A stretch of DNA of 64,000 nucleotides from Terebella lapidaria (GCA_949152475.1 OX424560.1:3720001-3784000), one strand, 5' to 3'; counted from the first letter of the stretch, positions 36,044 through 49,429 are shown. Notes: generated from the sequence alone by a model not told the origin. Translations and numbers: made by a program.

Positions 36044-37330
36044 TGTAACGGTTTTGGGGTGTTCCCAAAAGCTCCCCAAGGTAATTCATGTATATTTTGT
36101 GATACTACGGTTGAATAACGGTTTATTAAAGTGTATATGTGTTTAAAGGTTCATACGGTTATATATTGATGGTTTTAGAAAAGTGTTCCGCCTTGGAACT
36201 TAGAATAATTCAATGTTGGTAAAGCCGGAAACGGAACCGGAGACGGAGACAATGGAGTACAAAAACGTAATGACGTTATTTCCGGAAGCCTCGTTTTCGG
36301 TTTAAAAGGTGACGTGTCAGCCACTGATTGGTTCTAGCATATTTTCGGAAATTCCAGAAAAATCAGTGTTTTGGCGGACTATGACGTCACAATAGGTTGG
36401 TCACGTGATGTGGGTCTCAGGTCTATAAAAGCCCCCGCTTCGGCGGGAACGGCGGAGTTGGTGTCCTGACGTCGACCTGTTCAGACCCTTCTCCCTTAGC
36501 AGAGTACTCCCTTGCTCCGGTTTGAGTCATGCAGATGATTACAGTTTATGTCTTCCGACTGTACACTTATAAAAATAAATCTGAAAACTTATTCCGGGTT
36601 GTTTTTCCGTGTTCGTTAGGGAACTTGGAAATTATGATAAAGTTAAAGTAAACGGAAAAAGAAAGTAATACAGAGAAGGAGGGAGACAAGTTAACGGTCG
36701 GTTAAGACAAAGTTTGTGACGACGTCTGAGGGTGATCCAGAACCCAGATCACAGATCAGAAGAAGACGGAGACGAAGGTGGAAGCAGCCGACCCACTGCG
36801 GAGGCGGTATCTGACGGAGCAGTTGCAGAGACAGGAGCAGTTGGAGTATCAGAGGCGGAGACGCTTCTAGGATTTCCATTTCAGGTGCAGTCGCGGTTGC
36901 AGTGGAGACAATAGCAGCGAAGCAGATGCAGAGGCAGTACCTGACGGAATAAGTTGCAGTGTCGGAGGCGGAGACGCTTCTAGATCCCTCATGTCAGGTG
37001 CAGCCGCAGTTGCAGAGAGACGGGAAACAACGGAGCAGTTGCGGAGACGGTGACCCGACAGAGCAGTTGCAGTATCCAGAGGCGGAAAAGCCACCGGATT
37101 CTTACTTTCAGGTGCAGTTGCAGATTACAGTCGGGGGAAGAGAACGGTTGGAGGTCCATTCCAGACCACGCTACCAACCCTTAGAGACTTCTAGCCGTGA
37201 TCCAGCCGTGCAAGCAGCAGTGTCCCCAGAATTTTCCGTTCCAGCTCCGGTTAACTAAAACAGACTCAACCACCTTCCAAGAAACTGTGTTATCCGGACG
37301 TCACAGAGGGGGAAACCCCGTTAAAATATT
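36044..37330 (+). mobile_element. Partial LTR-type retroelement fossil (tentative)
   Basis: The first about 580 bases look like a long terminal repeat: a TGTAACGG start, a TGACGTCA site, CACGTG, TATAAAAG near 36424 and AATAAA near 36576. A purine-rich, GC-rich stretch with internal similarity follows (36690-37330; repeated GGAGCAGTTGCAG-like words), in the place expected for the start of the internal region. No second LTR, protease or polymerase was seen, so it is a broken fragment. The family is probably Ty3/Gypsy-like but unproven, and the age cannot be judged without a second LTR. Confidence 0.4.
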
Positions 37331-38577
37331 CTACTATCTGTTTGATTGCTCTGATGCTAACGTCTGGTCACTAGTGATATATAGTACCTGCTCAATTTTG
37401 GCGTCATATATAAGCACTGAATATTTTCGAGATATTAATCAGACACAAGCAAAATGTACAATAGAGGATGATGCAACGATGCCAGATTGCATGAGTAACT
37501 ATAATTCAATCACGTTGCTACTTTGAGGGTATGCAAACACACACATGGGGAGTTGTACATAATGTCTGCTGATTATGGACCGGTATGGATTTCCTTATAT
37601 GGTCAAAATGAGGCATCAAAGTGCTATATTATTTAAAAACTCCCAGTTTCTCATCCAAATGCATATGTATTACTTTAAAATGTCTCTGTTTTGGTTTGTA
37701 AAGTTGTATAAGGGGCATTCTTCTATGTACATGCCAATTTTCATGTTGATTGGAGCTGTTTCTGTGCGCATGAATACATATAAACAAACCGGCCCTTTTT
37801 GGGAGTTCACCAGGTGTCAGCAGCTAACGGTCAAATGCTTGTTGCGTGTGATCTATTCCGACAAGATGTACTGATTTTTTTTTATTTTGTAAGATATTTA
37901 TATTGCTTCAACATACTGGAATTTTATCAAAATTGATCCATTTTGAAAGTGATTCCTCTCATAATTAGGGTGGAGTTGAATGGCAAGCCTGTATGTGTTT
38001 GATTACCTGCTTAACTAGTGCTGAGACATTAAGACTACACACTCCATTTCACGGCCCTATATAAATCAATGTAAATTGTCCCAATTTGGACCCTCTTATC
38101 TCTATGAAAGAGGAAGAAACTCAACATATTGTTTTCTTTTTCTGAAAGCTACATCACTGGGCAGTAATAAAAAATGTCATGTCTTCATTTAGTCACACGC
38201 TCGTTGTTTCGCTTTGTTCAAAAGAAAAAACAAAATCACCAGTTTCGGACCATCTTGCCGATGAGAGTCTGACAGCTGAGGAATACCAGACATTTATTAT
38301 TTTGGCAAAACGACATGTAGTGCAATGTTTGAAGCATTTCAGCTGCCAAACACCAATAGTTGTTCATGCAAAATCCATAAAGACTGCAGGATGGCTTAGC
38401 TCAATCCCATGATGCAGATGTTGTTGTGTGTTCAGAAAACAGTAGCTCTGCTTTCCACGCCTGATGTCAATACGTGTCCGAAATAAAACTGGATTTGACC
38501 ATGTTCACTTGTGGTAATTTTTGGCAAAAATAAATCAGCTTCAACAGACATAAATGAGCCCATGATTACACAAGGCA
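37330..38577. other. No gene firmly recognised
   Basis: An open frame at 38179-38412 (+, 77 codons) contains DESLTAEEYQTFIILAKRH, which reads like real protein, but no start context, splice partner or family was recognised. The rest is AT-rich intergenic sequence. Confidence 0.4.
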
Positions 38578-38790
38578 AAACTTCCTGTTTGTTTCACTGG
38601 GTTATTCCGAGATTGTGAAGTGTTTGTTACACAGGCCATTAGTGGTATTATGTTCCATGGTTCTTCACTGTCCCACATGAGAGCACTTGGGTATGTTGTT
38701 CAGCCAGAGAATTGCCTAAACAGACATCTTGTCGAGTACTCTCTCATGTTTGTCTAAAACATCCCGTCCATTTAGAAGCTATTACAGCTT
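38578..38790 (-). repeat. Inverted relative of the 5-kb unit (part near A 1720-1920)
   Basis: The plus strand here carries CAGGCCATTAGTGGTATTATG followed by TTCCAT, CACTGTC, CATGA, GCACTT, CAGCCAGAGA and AGACATCTTG. This is the reverse complement of A 1781-1880, B 6385-6480 and C 11970-12080. Confidence 0.8.
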
Positions 38791-40211
38791 GACACTTAAA
38801 TGTTGTAATATGTGTGCAAACATAATTATGTCGCAAATAAACCAAAGATCCAATTAATTCTGCAAATAATTTATTCACAAGAAATTTTATAATTATCATG
38901 TTATTTTCACCAAGGAAAAATCCGTTTACTCCTGAATGTTGTCACAGATACTGGTAAATAATCTGACCATACGATGAATTACATGGGGGTGTATATGATG
39001 AAATGTATTGGCGATCTGCGTGAACATGAATATTGATAGTTATGAGTAGTCATGACATAATAGGCTAACGACATCAACTGCATGATAACAAAGTATGAAC
39101 ATATCATAGTCGATTATTCTTAAAAAAAAATTTTCGGGGGTAGGGGGGTAAGGTCAGGGTTTGCCATTCCCAAAGGGTTTGCATGTTTGATTGAAAAAAA
39201 AAATTATGACATTGTGTCCAAAATCTAATGTTTAGATTACGCCAAGCCTTTTACACACATGATAAATGATATCAGCCCATCCTCATTCTATTTTCCCATT
39301 TATTTGCACCTCAATTCGCCAGTGTGGATATCACGGTAGGTTCCTCATGTGGGGCGGGAGATGATCACTCTCCCTGATCACCTGATCTAACCGTGTAATA
39401 TTCACATGCCTTCAAATTCATGATTATGTTATCACTCGAATTAATCCACTCTTACTGATTTTGTAACTTTTTCTCATGGATTCTGTCTTGAAATATTTGT
39501 CTGTTTTAACTAAATCTAGGAACCACCAAGTAAATACCTAGTGTTGCATTCATGCATTTTTTCCTTCTCCGAATGTGTCCATTGTTTCCTGAAGTGTTTC
39601 TGAAACACCCGTGAATAACTCTGTAGAAGAAATCAATTTCTGCTAATGAGTTTATCCCCCGGCAACACACCGTATTCTTATGTTCAAATGTTCGATCCTT
39701 GCGGGAAGATCTAACGATTTGCTTCCCCAAACCCATGCGTTTAAAGTTAAAACCTTTTACTCCTTTATACTTGTATAATTTTTTTCTATCTACTTACAGC
39801 ATTACAGTTTAACTTACATGAGCATGGTTGAAAATATTTACTGAGGAAGCCTTAGTTGAAGCCATGAAAACATTTACTCAAGATAGGTTTCAAGTAAATA
39901 CCATACATCAATCCAATTGTACGTTTTTATATTTATTCCAAAAGTTTCACTGGTTAAGAGACAATTGGTTTTGTTGTACTCAGTGTGTGCTTTCAAACAT
40001 ACTTGCTACATACATACAAGGCACTCAATCTGTCCATTGCACCAGGCATGTTAATATACGCGAGCAGTATATCTTTTAAATTAAAATTTCCCCGTGTGCA
40101 TTGATCGCAGCAGATGATTTCCCATGTGGCTCTTTAAAGCCTTTCATTCATCTCATTATTGTGGATATATGTCTTAGGATGTCCCCAGGAATTGGTATCT
40201 ATTGCGCCGTT
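38790..40211. other. No gene recognised
   Basis: AT-rich intergenic sequence with A- and G-runs near 39121-39200. No frames with recognisable content, no element ends. Confidence 0.5.
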
Positions 40212-40410
40212 ATAGTAAATTGAGTGGAGTCATTCTAGATTACAAATTGTTTGCGATACCCCATGGTATATCTTGTATAAGTGAGAATAGATAAGTTACA
40301 AACAAATATTATAGTATAGTAGTTTGAGTGGAGACAGTCTAGATTACAAATTGTTTGCGATACCGCATGGTATATCTTGTATAACTGGGAATAGATAAGT
40401 TACTATTATA
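40212..40410. repeat. Direct tandem duplication, two units of about 105 bp
   Basis: The units share TTGAGTGGAG, TCTAGATTACAAATTGTTTG, CGATACC, CATGGTATATCTTGTATAA and GAATAGATAAGTTAC. Confidence 0.9.
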
Positions 40411-40604
40411 TAACTGTAAATTATTGATCTGGCAGTGAATTATTTTTCGCAGCGTTGGGAACTAGGATACCCATTTGGCGTATCTTTGTTTCGTAGTTTT
40501 ACTATTAAACAGGCGTACTGGTACTGGTTGCATTTATTTTTGTCAGTATGTTAAATATCGTACGAGGATTAGTAAATATGTTCGCCTTGCCTTGTCAGAC
40601 ATCG

Positions 40605-42624
40605 ATACACACAACGTAGATTACCACCAATTCTCGCTCTGTAACGTGACCGTGACTGTGTCGGGACTCGGGAGCCATTAACCACTCAACAGGATTCCTA
40701 TGTGAATAGCTTCCAAATCGTTGATGGATCACAAATACCGTGGTATTATCTGTCCTCGACGGGTTGTGACACGGACTGTGTAAAGCATTTGTGAGGGATA
40801 TCTGATCCCTCAAACAATTAAGCGATATATGAGCGTGATTGACATTTGATGGCATTATGGATGTATACATTGTCAACGATGCTCACAGTGTTGGAGGTCT
40901 GGGGTTCGCGCCCTGGGCCGGCACTCAGTGAGTGGGGTTTTTTCATCATCATTGATCATTATTAAGGTTCTCCTCACTGAAGGATGCTTACCAAAATCAA
41001 AAATTTTCACTCAACGTGATATTGTAAATTACAAGTCCCTGGCTCCCCACAATACACGCGAGTGGTGGTTCACATTTTGTTTTTAAAATAAAAAAAAGAT
41101 TTATTATTTCCAGTGTGGTCAAGTTTTATGTGGTGTATGTACTGCATTGTCCGAATTTATATAGCGGCCTCAAGCAGATCTAGCAGTTTCCCGAGATACA
41201 TCTATCTGCTTCCCTATCACCATCGCTGAGAATCCCGGTGCAGCAACCTTAATCCTCACTTATCAACAAGTTTAGGTCCTCTGCGGGCTGAAGGAAAATA
41301 CTGCAGGTGCTAAAATTGCCGGTGCGTGAGACTTAGGATCGTACCTGAGACCATTCGTTTGTGAGGCGAACACTTCATTACCATGAGGAACTGATAACCG
41401 AACGACAAGATTGCAGAACCTCGGCCCACTGATATAGTTACTATAGAGGTTGAACACGCAGCATCCTAATAACCAGGTCAAAGCCCAATGGTTAATTCAC
41501 CGGACACCTGGTAAAAATAACTGATCGGTCCTGAGTCTGGTGCATTTACCGGACAATCATTTATGACGCATGCGCATTCCTGTAGAACTTAACAAAGATG
41601 GAGGTGTGATGTTCAAATTCGCCAGAAGCTGCAAAAACATTAATATAACACCACAGAGGTGATAAATTGGCAGTCGGGAAATCAGAAGTTTTTCTCCAAA
41701 AAATGCTTACAATTTTTTTAAAGGCTGTAGAAGACTTGTTGATACCCACTACAATAATTAAATTCCATTGTTGCTGTTGGCATCTCCTTTCCATTTTTAA
41801 GGGGTCGTGTCAAAAATTGATAAGTTTTGGCCCGTTAATCATTGTTTCTACCCTGGAAAAAAATACATTCCGGGTATCAAAATGGAGTGCATGGATCACG
41901 TGAACTTTCGAACCAATCACAGGCAACGTGCCATATAAGGCACACATGAAATGTAATAAAAAAGACTATTTGTTAATTAATAATGTGCATGATTTGTCCG
42001 GTATTTTCACCAGATAGACTCTGGTATTTTTTACCAGGTGTCCGGTAAATTAGCCATTGGGCTCTGACCTGATAACGTGTTTGCTGATAGTTTAGGTTAC
42101 CAGACCTTCAGGTCGGATAACCTATTGTCCACTAGTGCAGAATTTGAATCAGGCCAAATACCCGATCCCAAGTACGTCCATAGCAGGCATATGTGCGATA
42201 ATGATTTTGCAGTACATCTTAGTGTCTGGATACCCCACAATTTTTACAATAACATATAACAAGGAAGCTTTATTATGTGAAACGTATCATCGTCGTTTTA
42301 TGTGAACCGGATCATGTAGTGTTACAAATGAATTTTATTGTCGACCAAATAAACAAATCTACGGTGTGTAAAACCCCGTGGATTTATGGCATAGAGTTCT
42401 GATATAAATCCAATTTCTTAAAATAAAATCTAATCAACTTCCTACTTAATTTCTTCATCAAACTCATTTGTCATGTTTGGAACATTTCTTACATGTTCTA
42501 TAATTCCATTTAGTCATGACACTGCAATATTAGGTAAGGGGTTGTTCCATTTAGAACATTATCCAATCAATAACAACTGCAATCGCCCTAAAAAAAGTCC
42601 GCCATTTAAATGGACAGGCAGACA
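40605..42624. repeat. 2.02-kb tandem duplication, copy 1
   Basis: Every part recurs 2019-2020 bases later with only a few scattered differences (for example CACCGGACACC against CACGGAACACC in the inner element). It contains the inverted-repeat element at 41474. A stretch at about 40897-40930 (GGTCTGGGGTTCGCGCCCTG) resembles a pol III B box, so an old tRNA-derived SINE may lie here. No protein family is recognised. Confidence 0.95.
41474..42071. mobile_element. 598-bp inverted-repeat element with 5-bp target duplication (copy 1)
   Basis: The ends CAGGTCAAAGCCCAATGG and CCATTGGGCTCTGACCTG are inverted, and the similarity runs imperfectly for about 75 bp (CCGGACACCTGGTAAAAA, GAGTCTGGTG, TACCGGACAA). 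The flanks are a perfect ATAAC on both sides (41469-41473, 42072-42076). No transposase frame. The superfamily is open: 5-bp duplications fit Transib, but the CAGGTCA end does not. Confidence 0.8.
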
Positions 42625-44627
42625 AACACACAACTTAGACTACCACCATTTCTCGCTCTGTAACGTGACCGTGACTGTGTCGGGACTCGGCAGCTATTAA
42701 CCACTCACCAGGATTCCTATGTGAATAGCTTCCAAATCGTTGATGGATCACAAATACCGTGGTATTATCTGTCCTCGACGGGTTGTGACACGGACTGTGT
42801 AAAGCATTTGTGAGGGATATCTGATCCCTCAAACAATTAAGCGATATATGAGCGTGATTGACATTTGATGGCATTATGGATGTATACATTGTCAACGATG
42901 CTCACAGTGCTGGAGGTCTGGGGTTCGCGCCCTGGGCCGGCACTCAGTGAGTGGGGTTTTTTCATCATCATTGATCATTATTAAGGTTCTCCTCACTGAA
43001 GGATGCTTACCAAAATCAAAAATTTTCACTCAACGTGATATTGTAAATTACAAGTCCCTGGCTCCCCACAATACACGCGAGTGGTGGTTCACATTTTGTT
43101 TTTAAAATAAAAAAAAGATTTATTATTTCCAGTGTGGTCAAGTTTTATGTGGTGTATGTACTGCATTGTCCGAATTTATATAGCGGCCTCAAGCAGATCT
43201 AGCAGTTTCCCGAGATACATCTATCTGCTTCCCTATCACCATCGCTGAGAATCCCGGTGCAGCAACCTTAATCCTCACTTATCAACAAGTTTAGGTCCTC
43301 TGCGGGCTGAAGGAAAATACTGCAGGTGCTAAAATTGCCGGTGCGTGAGACTTAGGATCGTACCTGAGACCATTCGTTTGTGAGGCGAACACTTCATTAC
43401 CATGAGGAACTGATAACCGAACGACAAGATTGCAGAACCTCGGCCCACTGATATAGTTACTATAGAGGTTGAACACGCAGCATCCTAATAACCAGGTCAA
43501 AGCCCAATGGTTAATTCACGGAACACCTGGTAAAAATACCTGATCGGTCCTGAGTCTGGTGCATTTACCGGACAATCATTTATGACGCATGCGCATTCCT
43601 GTAGAACTTAACAAAGATGGAGGTGTGATGTTCAAATTCGCCAGAAGCTGCAAAAACATTAATATAACACCACAGAGGTGATCAATTGGCAGTCGGGAAA
43701 TCAGAAGTTTTTCTCCAAAAAATGCTTACAATTTTTTTAAAGGCTGTAGAAGACTTGTTGATACCCACTACAATAATTAAATTCCATTGTTGCTGTTGGC
43801 ATCTCCTTTCCATTTTTAAGGGGTCGTGTCAAAAATTAATAAGTTTTGGCCCGTTAATCATTGTTTCTACCCTGGAAAAAAATACATTCCGGGTATCAAA
43901 ATGGAGTGCATGGATCACGTGAACTTTCGAACCAATCACAGGCAACGTGCCATATAAGGCACACATGAAATGTAATAAAAAAGACTATTTGTTAATTAAT
44001 AATGTGCATGATTTGTCCGGTATTTTCACCAGATAGACTCTGGTATTTTTTACCAGGTGTCCGGTAAATTAGCCATTGGGCTCTGACCTGATAACGTGTT
44101 TGCTGATAGTTTAGGTTACCAGACCTTCAGGTCGGATAACCTATTGTCCACTAGTGCAGAATTTGAATCAGGCCAAATACCCGATCCCAAGTACGTCCAT
44201 AGCAGGCCTATGTGCGATAATGATTTTGCAGTACATCTTAGTGTCTGGATACCCTACAATTTTTACAATAACATATAACAAGGAAGCTTTATTATGTGAA
44301 ACGTATCATCGTCGTTTTATGTGAACCGGATCATGTAGTGTTACAAACGAATTTTATTGTCGACCAAATAAACAAATCTACGGTGTGTAAAACCACGTGG
44401 ATTTATGGCATAGAGTTCTGATATAAATCCAATTTCTTAAAATAAAATCTAATCAACTTCCTACCTAATTTCTTCATCAAACTCATTTGTCATGTTTGGA
44501 ACATTTCTTACATGTTCTATAATTCCATTTAGTCATGACACTGCAATATTAGGTAAGGGGTTGTTCCATTTAGAACATTATCCAATCAATAACAACTGCA
44601 ATCGCCCTAAAAAAGTCCGCCATTCGC
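42625..44627. repeat. 2.02-kb tandem duplication, copy 2
   Basis: This copy follows copy 1 directly. It starts at ACACACAACTTAGACTACC (matching ACACACAACGTAGATTACC at 40605) and ends at about AAAAAGTCCGCCATT (44627). It leaves no spacer, so unequal exchange or replication slippage is the simplest origin. Confidence 0.95.
43493..44090. mobile_element. 598-bp inverted-repeat element (copy 2, carried by the duplication)
   Basis: Same ends and same ATAAC flanks as the copy at 41474, exactly 2019 bases downstream. It was therefore copied with the unit and did not insert independently. Confidence 0.85.
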
Positions 44628-45324
44628 CCGGCCATATGTTTACAACTGTAGGAAAGCCTATCAACTCGAAGTAGAGTATTTCATTGGACACCTTTCCCCC
44701 GGTGCTTATGGTATATTCTTCGATAGGTTTTATGAGATTTGAAAATTTGATGTTCACATCAGAACAACTTCACATCAAAACAACTTTAATCATTTCACTA
44801 ACGTCAAAGTCGAATGAAAATTTTGAATATCCTCAACACTCGGGGATTGTTTTGTGGGTGATAACACAATGAGATCTTTGGTCGATTTCGCATAGTCATT
44901 GCGAAAGGTACACAATATAGCACCGCCCAGTGGAGGCAATGTTTTGGATATTGTTGCTACGGTTGATCGCGGAGGACTGTCATTCAAACACTGGTGCTGC
45001 AAAGTAAACTTGTAAAACATGCAGCAGGCCTGTGAAATAAAACCAAAGAGGAACAGCATGTAATACGTGCAATGTATGCTCCCATGGAGCGCACTGCTTT
45101 TGAGTTGCTCTCGGTGTACCGCATGAAATGACGAGAGGCACTGCATGAAATTACTCTCCCATGGCCACCAAATTCCAATCACGAGTTGCACGCGAACACC
45201 TCAGGCCAGTCGCACTTCGCAGATCTCCTGCCGCCGTCCAGGGATGTCGAAAAGCCCGAACCTCAATGCTCCAACAGACACCCCCACAGACCCACTTGGA
45301 GACATGAACAAAAACAAACAAAAC
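44628..45324. other. No gene; possible 5' part of the LINE fragment
   Basis: The stretch between the 2-kb duplication and the endonuclease fragment has open frames on both strands. None is recognised. It may include the LINE's leader, because the plus frame stays open from 45145 into the endonuclease part. Confidence 0.35.
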
Positions 45325-45507
45325 AGTAAAATAATTGCGCACTTCAATATATGTGAACTTGGAAATAAACTAGTAAACTTGAAGTTGAACATGGATAATA
45401 TCTCCGTGGACATCCTCACATTGTCCAAATCCCATGTATCCAATGATGTCACCGATCAGAAGCTAGATATTCTAGAATATTGTAGAATACGTTCCAATGA
45501 GCGAAGC
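45325..45507 (+). pseudogene. LINE endonuclease N-terminal fragment (CR1/L2-like)
   Basis: The frame 45145-45567 contains KIIAHFNICELGNKL, then VDILTLSKSHVS and DILEYCRIRSNER. CR1/L2-type LINE endonucleases begin (I)xHxNICSLxNKL...xDIxxLSETWL...IxGYxxxRxDR. The catalytic Glu of the SET motif is replaced (SKS). The rest of the endonuclease and any reverse transcriptase are missing, so this is a dead 5' fragment. Confidence 0.6.
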
Positions 45508-45569
45508 CTCCAAAACCTCCCTTCACAGACTCTTCCACTGCATATAAACGCAGCCTTCCTAAGTTGAAC

Positions 45570-46250
45570 GATCTATAAAATACATTCATTCCCACCTCAT
45601 CACCCACATCACCCGATAAATATCAAGAAACATGATTGTTCACCGAAGTTGCCAGCTGGTCTCCGAATGGACCTTTTTCATAGACTTTCCCGCCAAAATT
45701 TCCCGAGTGCTGTCATTTTCGGACCAATCACAAGTGATCGCATTCGAGTCATTTAACATGTTTAACAGTCGTGAACAAAAATGCAGAAATAAAGCCAATT
45801 TTCACATCAAATGGTGCAAAATATGAAATATTTTCATAAGTACATATATCATAATGGCCGTTTATGTTTATTCCATCACACTGAAACCAAAATAGAACGT
45901 GTTTCGTGATGCAGGTTCAAATGGTCGTTTTGAAATAATGCTAAAACCACGTGCAGCTGGCGCGTACATTTAGAAGAAAATGGTCAAAAGGCTATCCTCC
46001 TTGGAACTCAATTACCAAGAGGCCATGTTGTTGTTCTTCTTCTTTCTCCGAGGTACTGAGGGGAAAAACAAACAAACAGACCCAAATGCAATGATACAGA
46101 AAAATGCCTTCATGAGGGCCTTTGTGTGTCACTTACAATGTCATATACCTGCATTCACAAGTCACGTCAAGGGTGTTTTGAGTATGATTTGCAATTGTGT
46201 ACTTTCAATTAGCTAAACATAATGCGTAATCCCTCTTTCCCTTCTTCGTA
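45570..46250. other. No gene recognised
   Basis: AT-rich intergenic sequence with short frames; no repeats or element ends recognised. Confidence 0.5.
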
Positions 46251-46255
46251 CTTTA

Positions 46256-49200
46256 ATGAACAAGAACTGCAGATGCCTTCAGCTCGACTCTTGCTAAACC
46301 AATATTATGGACAGTGCGTTAGGGTCGTCTGCAGATTTACGAAACGGCAGAAACTATAATAGTAGCGAAACTAAGCTCACCCTAAGGACAGGCCATGTCA
46401 GGAGTTGGGACATCACTACCTGCAAAGTACTGAACTGTACCACCTCGAGTATCAAGTGCAGTCTTGTCAGACAGACATATTTCAGGGCGCACTCGGTACT
46501 TTTTGTTGTCATATTGGTCATCACAGTGTACTAGTATCTGTCGATGACGGAGGTGACTTGAAGTGGTGAGTATTTTTTTTCTACTGTGGGTCTTTAGCAT
46601 TGTATATGATTGACCGGGTATCCGATCGACACAGTACGTCCTTCGGGGATACCTGCTGAGGATCGCAGGTCCGTAAAACGAAGTTCCATGCATTTTAAAA
46701 GTGTACGCCGGTGCAAGCGAAATTTATTCGCTGTTTGACAGCTCAAAACATGGCCAAAACTAGCTTAGGATTTTGCCGCTTCAAAAGTTCAAAAACTTGG
46801 AAATGTTTGTAATCTTCCATGAATTAATGATTATAACACCGATTACAATTTTTGAAATGATTATACTCGCCATTCTGGTAGGTTTAACTGTAATTTTCGT
46901 TAGTTTTTGGTACTTGATTTGCTGTAGTTTTCGTTGTTTTGAGCTGAGCGTGTTTTGTTTTGGGTACACATTTCACAATGCATGGAACTTTGCTTTTCGG
47001 ACCCGAGGTCCTCAGCACAAATCCCCGAAAGACCATTCAGTTTAATACATGGAAATTAGTACATATAACACCTGCATTGAATACTGTTCCAGCTTTCAAT
47101 ATTTCATTATCAATTTTAAAAGTAAGTTATGCTTCAAAACATATAAATTCCTAAAAGTTGCATATCCCTAATGAATTTCTCTAAATTATAAATGTAGTCA
47201 GTTCTCTTCTCATCCGCAATGTTTTGCAATTCGTACTTGTTAGTGGTATTTAATGAGTCATATAGTGACGGAAAGTTGTTTGTCGTCTGGAAGTCCATAA
47301 AATGGTCCATCATGATCACATTAATCAAGTGCATCAACAATGGTGTTGGCTGCACAAAATAACACCTTCGAATATATATGTTAATTAATCACTCTTGATC
47401 TTAGATCAGATAATATGAGTTTTTCATATTTGCATAATGACTTCAACTGATGTTAGCAGTATAATATTCGCATTTATATCTGCACCAGATTACGCAAAAT
47501 CAATTAGGCTTCTCATTAGAAAGACTGGTTTCATATGAGTCTTGAAGATTCTTGTTGTGGGGATCGACCATTTTTCAAGACAAGCACGAACTATGCCTCG
47601 ATACATGCACCGAAGTGAATATATACTGTTGGCCAGTTACACAGTAACAGTGTACACAGTATTGTTGGGCAGTGCACAGTAGAAACAATCACATTCTACA
47701 CACTGTCTGCCCCTGGAAATATCAGTGTGTCTTTCGAATAAAATTGATCGTGCTTTGTTTTTATTCCGAACGTTTTTCCTTCTAGGTTTTTTATTGGCAT
47801 CCTCCAAATCTTATGGTGTTGGAGGTAAAAATTGTATTTAGTAGCATTTAATCGCCATTTGACAGATTTTTACCTAATATATTTTGATGCTTTTAAAGAT
47901 AGTGTATACATTTTCCACATCCGTTGGTAGACACGTTTCGACATTGACTGACCCCAGGCCATGCTGACCAGTCAGTAATGGACGTGTCTCTGTGAGAGTT
48001 AGACATACCTCTGTCTTTGATGCCTGACAGGTGCTTGACTTGGTCACAAGGAAATGGTTTAAATGTGAAATGCGTCTGATGTTTTGGTGCAATCGACATT
48101 CCTGTGACCGAAGTAACTCTCGTTGACATGTTCTTCCTCCAGGTTCTTGATTCATTTCCGGCCTTGTGAAGGTCATGTGAACCCGATATCTCCTCACGTC
48201 CAAAGTCTATGTACTTCCTAGTTCAGGGAGCCTCCTGAGTTAATTGTTCTGAAATCAAGATACATGTAATATCTTGTGTTCGAATTCTTGAAAGTGTATA
48301 ATATATGTGTCATTTTATTGCTGAATTCTAAGTTCATGATAAAACCAATGGACAGCCCAGAAAGAAGAAAGTTTTTTTCTTGTAATCGAAACAACCAACA
48401 TCATATACAGATCTACACATGGTCATCAGGTGTAAACAATATGCAATATATAGCGTGTGCCATATTATTACACAACAGTCCAACAAACGACTGGAACAGA
48501 AATTTAAATAAACCCCATGATAATTTTTTTCAATAATATAGTTTCTCAATATATAATATATATATATTTCTTGTATTTGTCAATAATATAGATTTAATAT
48601 GATCAGGCTACCCTCATTATATGTTCATGTAATACCCTTGTTTCGATGTGTATAAATTAATTAATAACAACTGGTAATGACCTTTAAAAGGAATAAACAG
48701 AATATGTATGCCACTTTATCAAATCAGCTTGATTGTAATAGGCCGGTAAGTGACCAGTAGCAACTGGCTTGGCCTGTAACTCTATGTTATATCAACTGGA
48801 TATTGACTCTCTGCCTCCGGTCAGATATCCCGGTTTGACGGCTCTGTCTGACGTCTTAATAGGACTATCAAAAAATCTTCTAAGACGTAAGGATTTACTG
48901 GAAACTCATACTACATAGTCCAACTTGGTGCAATGGGCAGATGAATTAATATATTGTACTTTGAATTGATGTGGCATGTAGATCTATACAGGAATATACA
49001 GTTTAACATTAATGATTAATTATGACATGACAGTGACAGTGTGGCACAAAATATGTCTTCCCAACTGTAAACTTCGAACAATTCCCCTTTCTATAGCCAA
49101 ATGTTGTGATGGTTGGTATTGTTCTGATATGCTCTGATATTGAATAAACTGATCAAGAAACCCATCACGAGAAATTAATCGTTAGTTTCAGATCTGGTAT

Positions 49201-49345
49201 CTTGAAAAACCATCTCCATTGACTGATTACATCCCGTCATATTTGCAAGGACGCTAGGCGATATATACTCTCTGTTTATTGATGCCAATGCAGAGGAACT
49301 TATGTCATCCTAGCAGTGAAATCTTCTTCTTTTATTTTGTTCATT
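46256..49345. repeat. Old segmental duplication, left block
   Basis: Five separate pieces recur in the same order in 54.35-58.48 kb: 46256-46560 with 54355-54660, about 47145-47220 with 54880-54965, 47765-47820 with 55025-55085, 47850-48560 with 55170-55800, and 49180-49340 with 58295-58480. Similarity is patchy with many indels. No protein product is recognised. The part at 48780-48860 matches, inverted, the start of the 5-kb unit (A 45-130). Confidence 0.75.
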
Positions 49346-49429
49346 AGTATGTAATTAATAAACGTAGAATCAATACCCAGTATTAAGTATTCCGAGCGAA
49401 CAAAACAGGGTCCGTTATCCAATCTCATA

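Noticed and set aside
40880-40960. Possible tRNA or SINE (B-box-like GGGGTTCGCGCCC)
   Set aside because: No convincing A box or cloverleaf was seen. It remains only a weak hint, noted within the 2-kb duplication.
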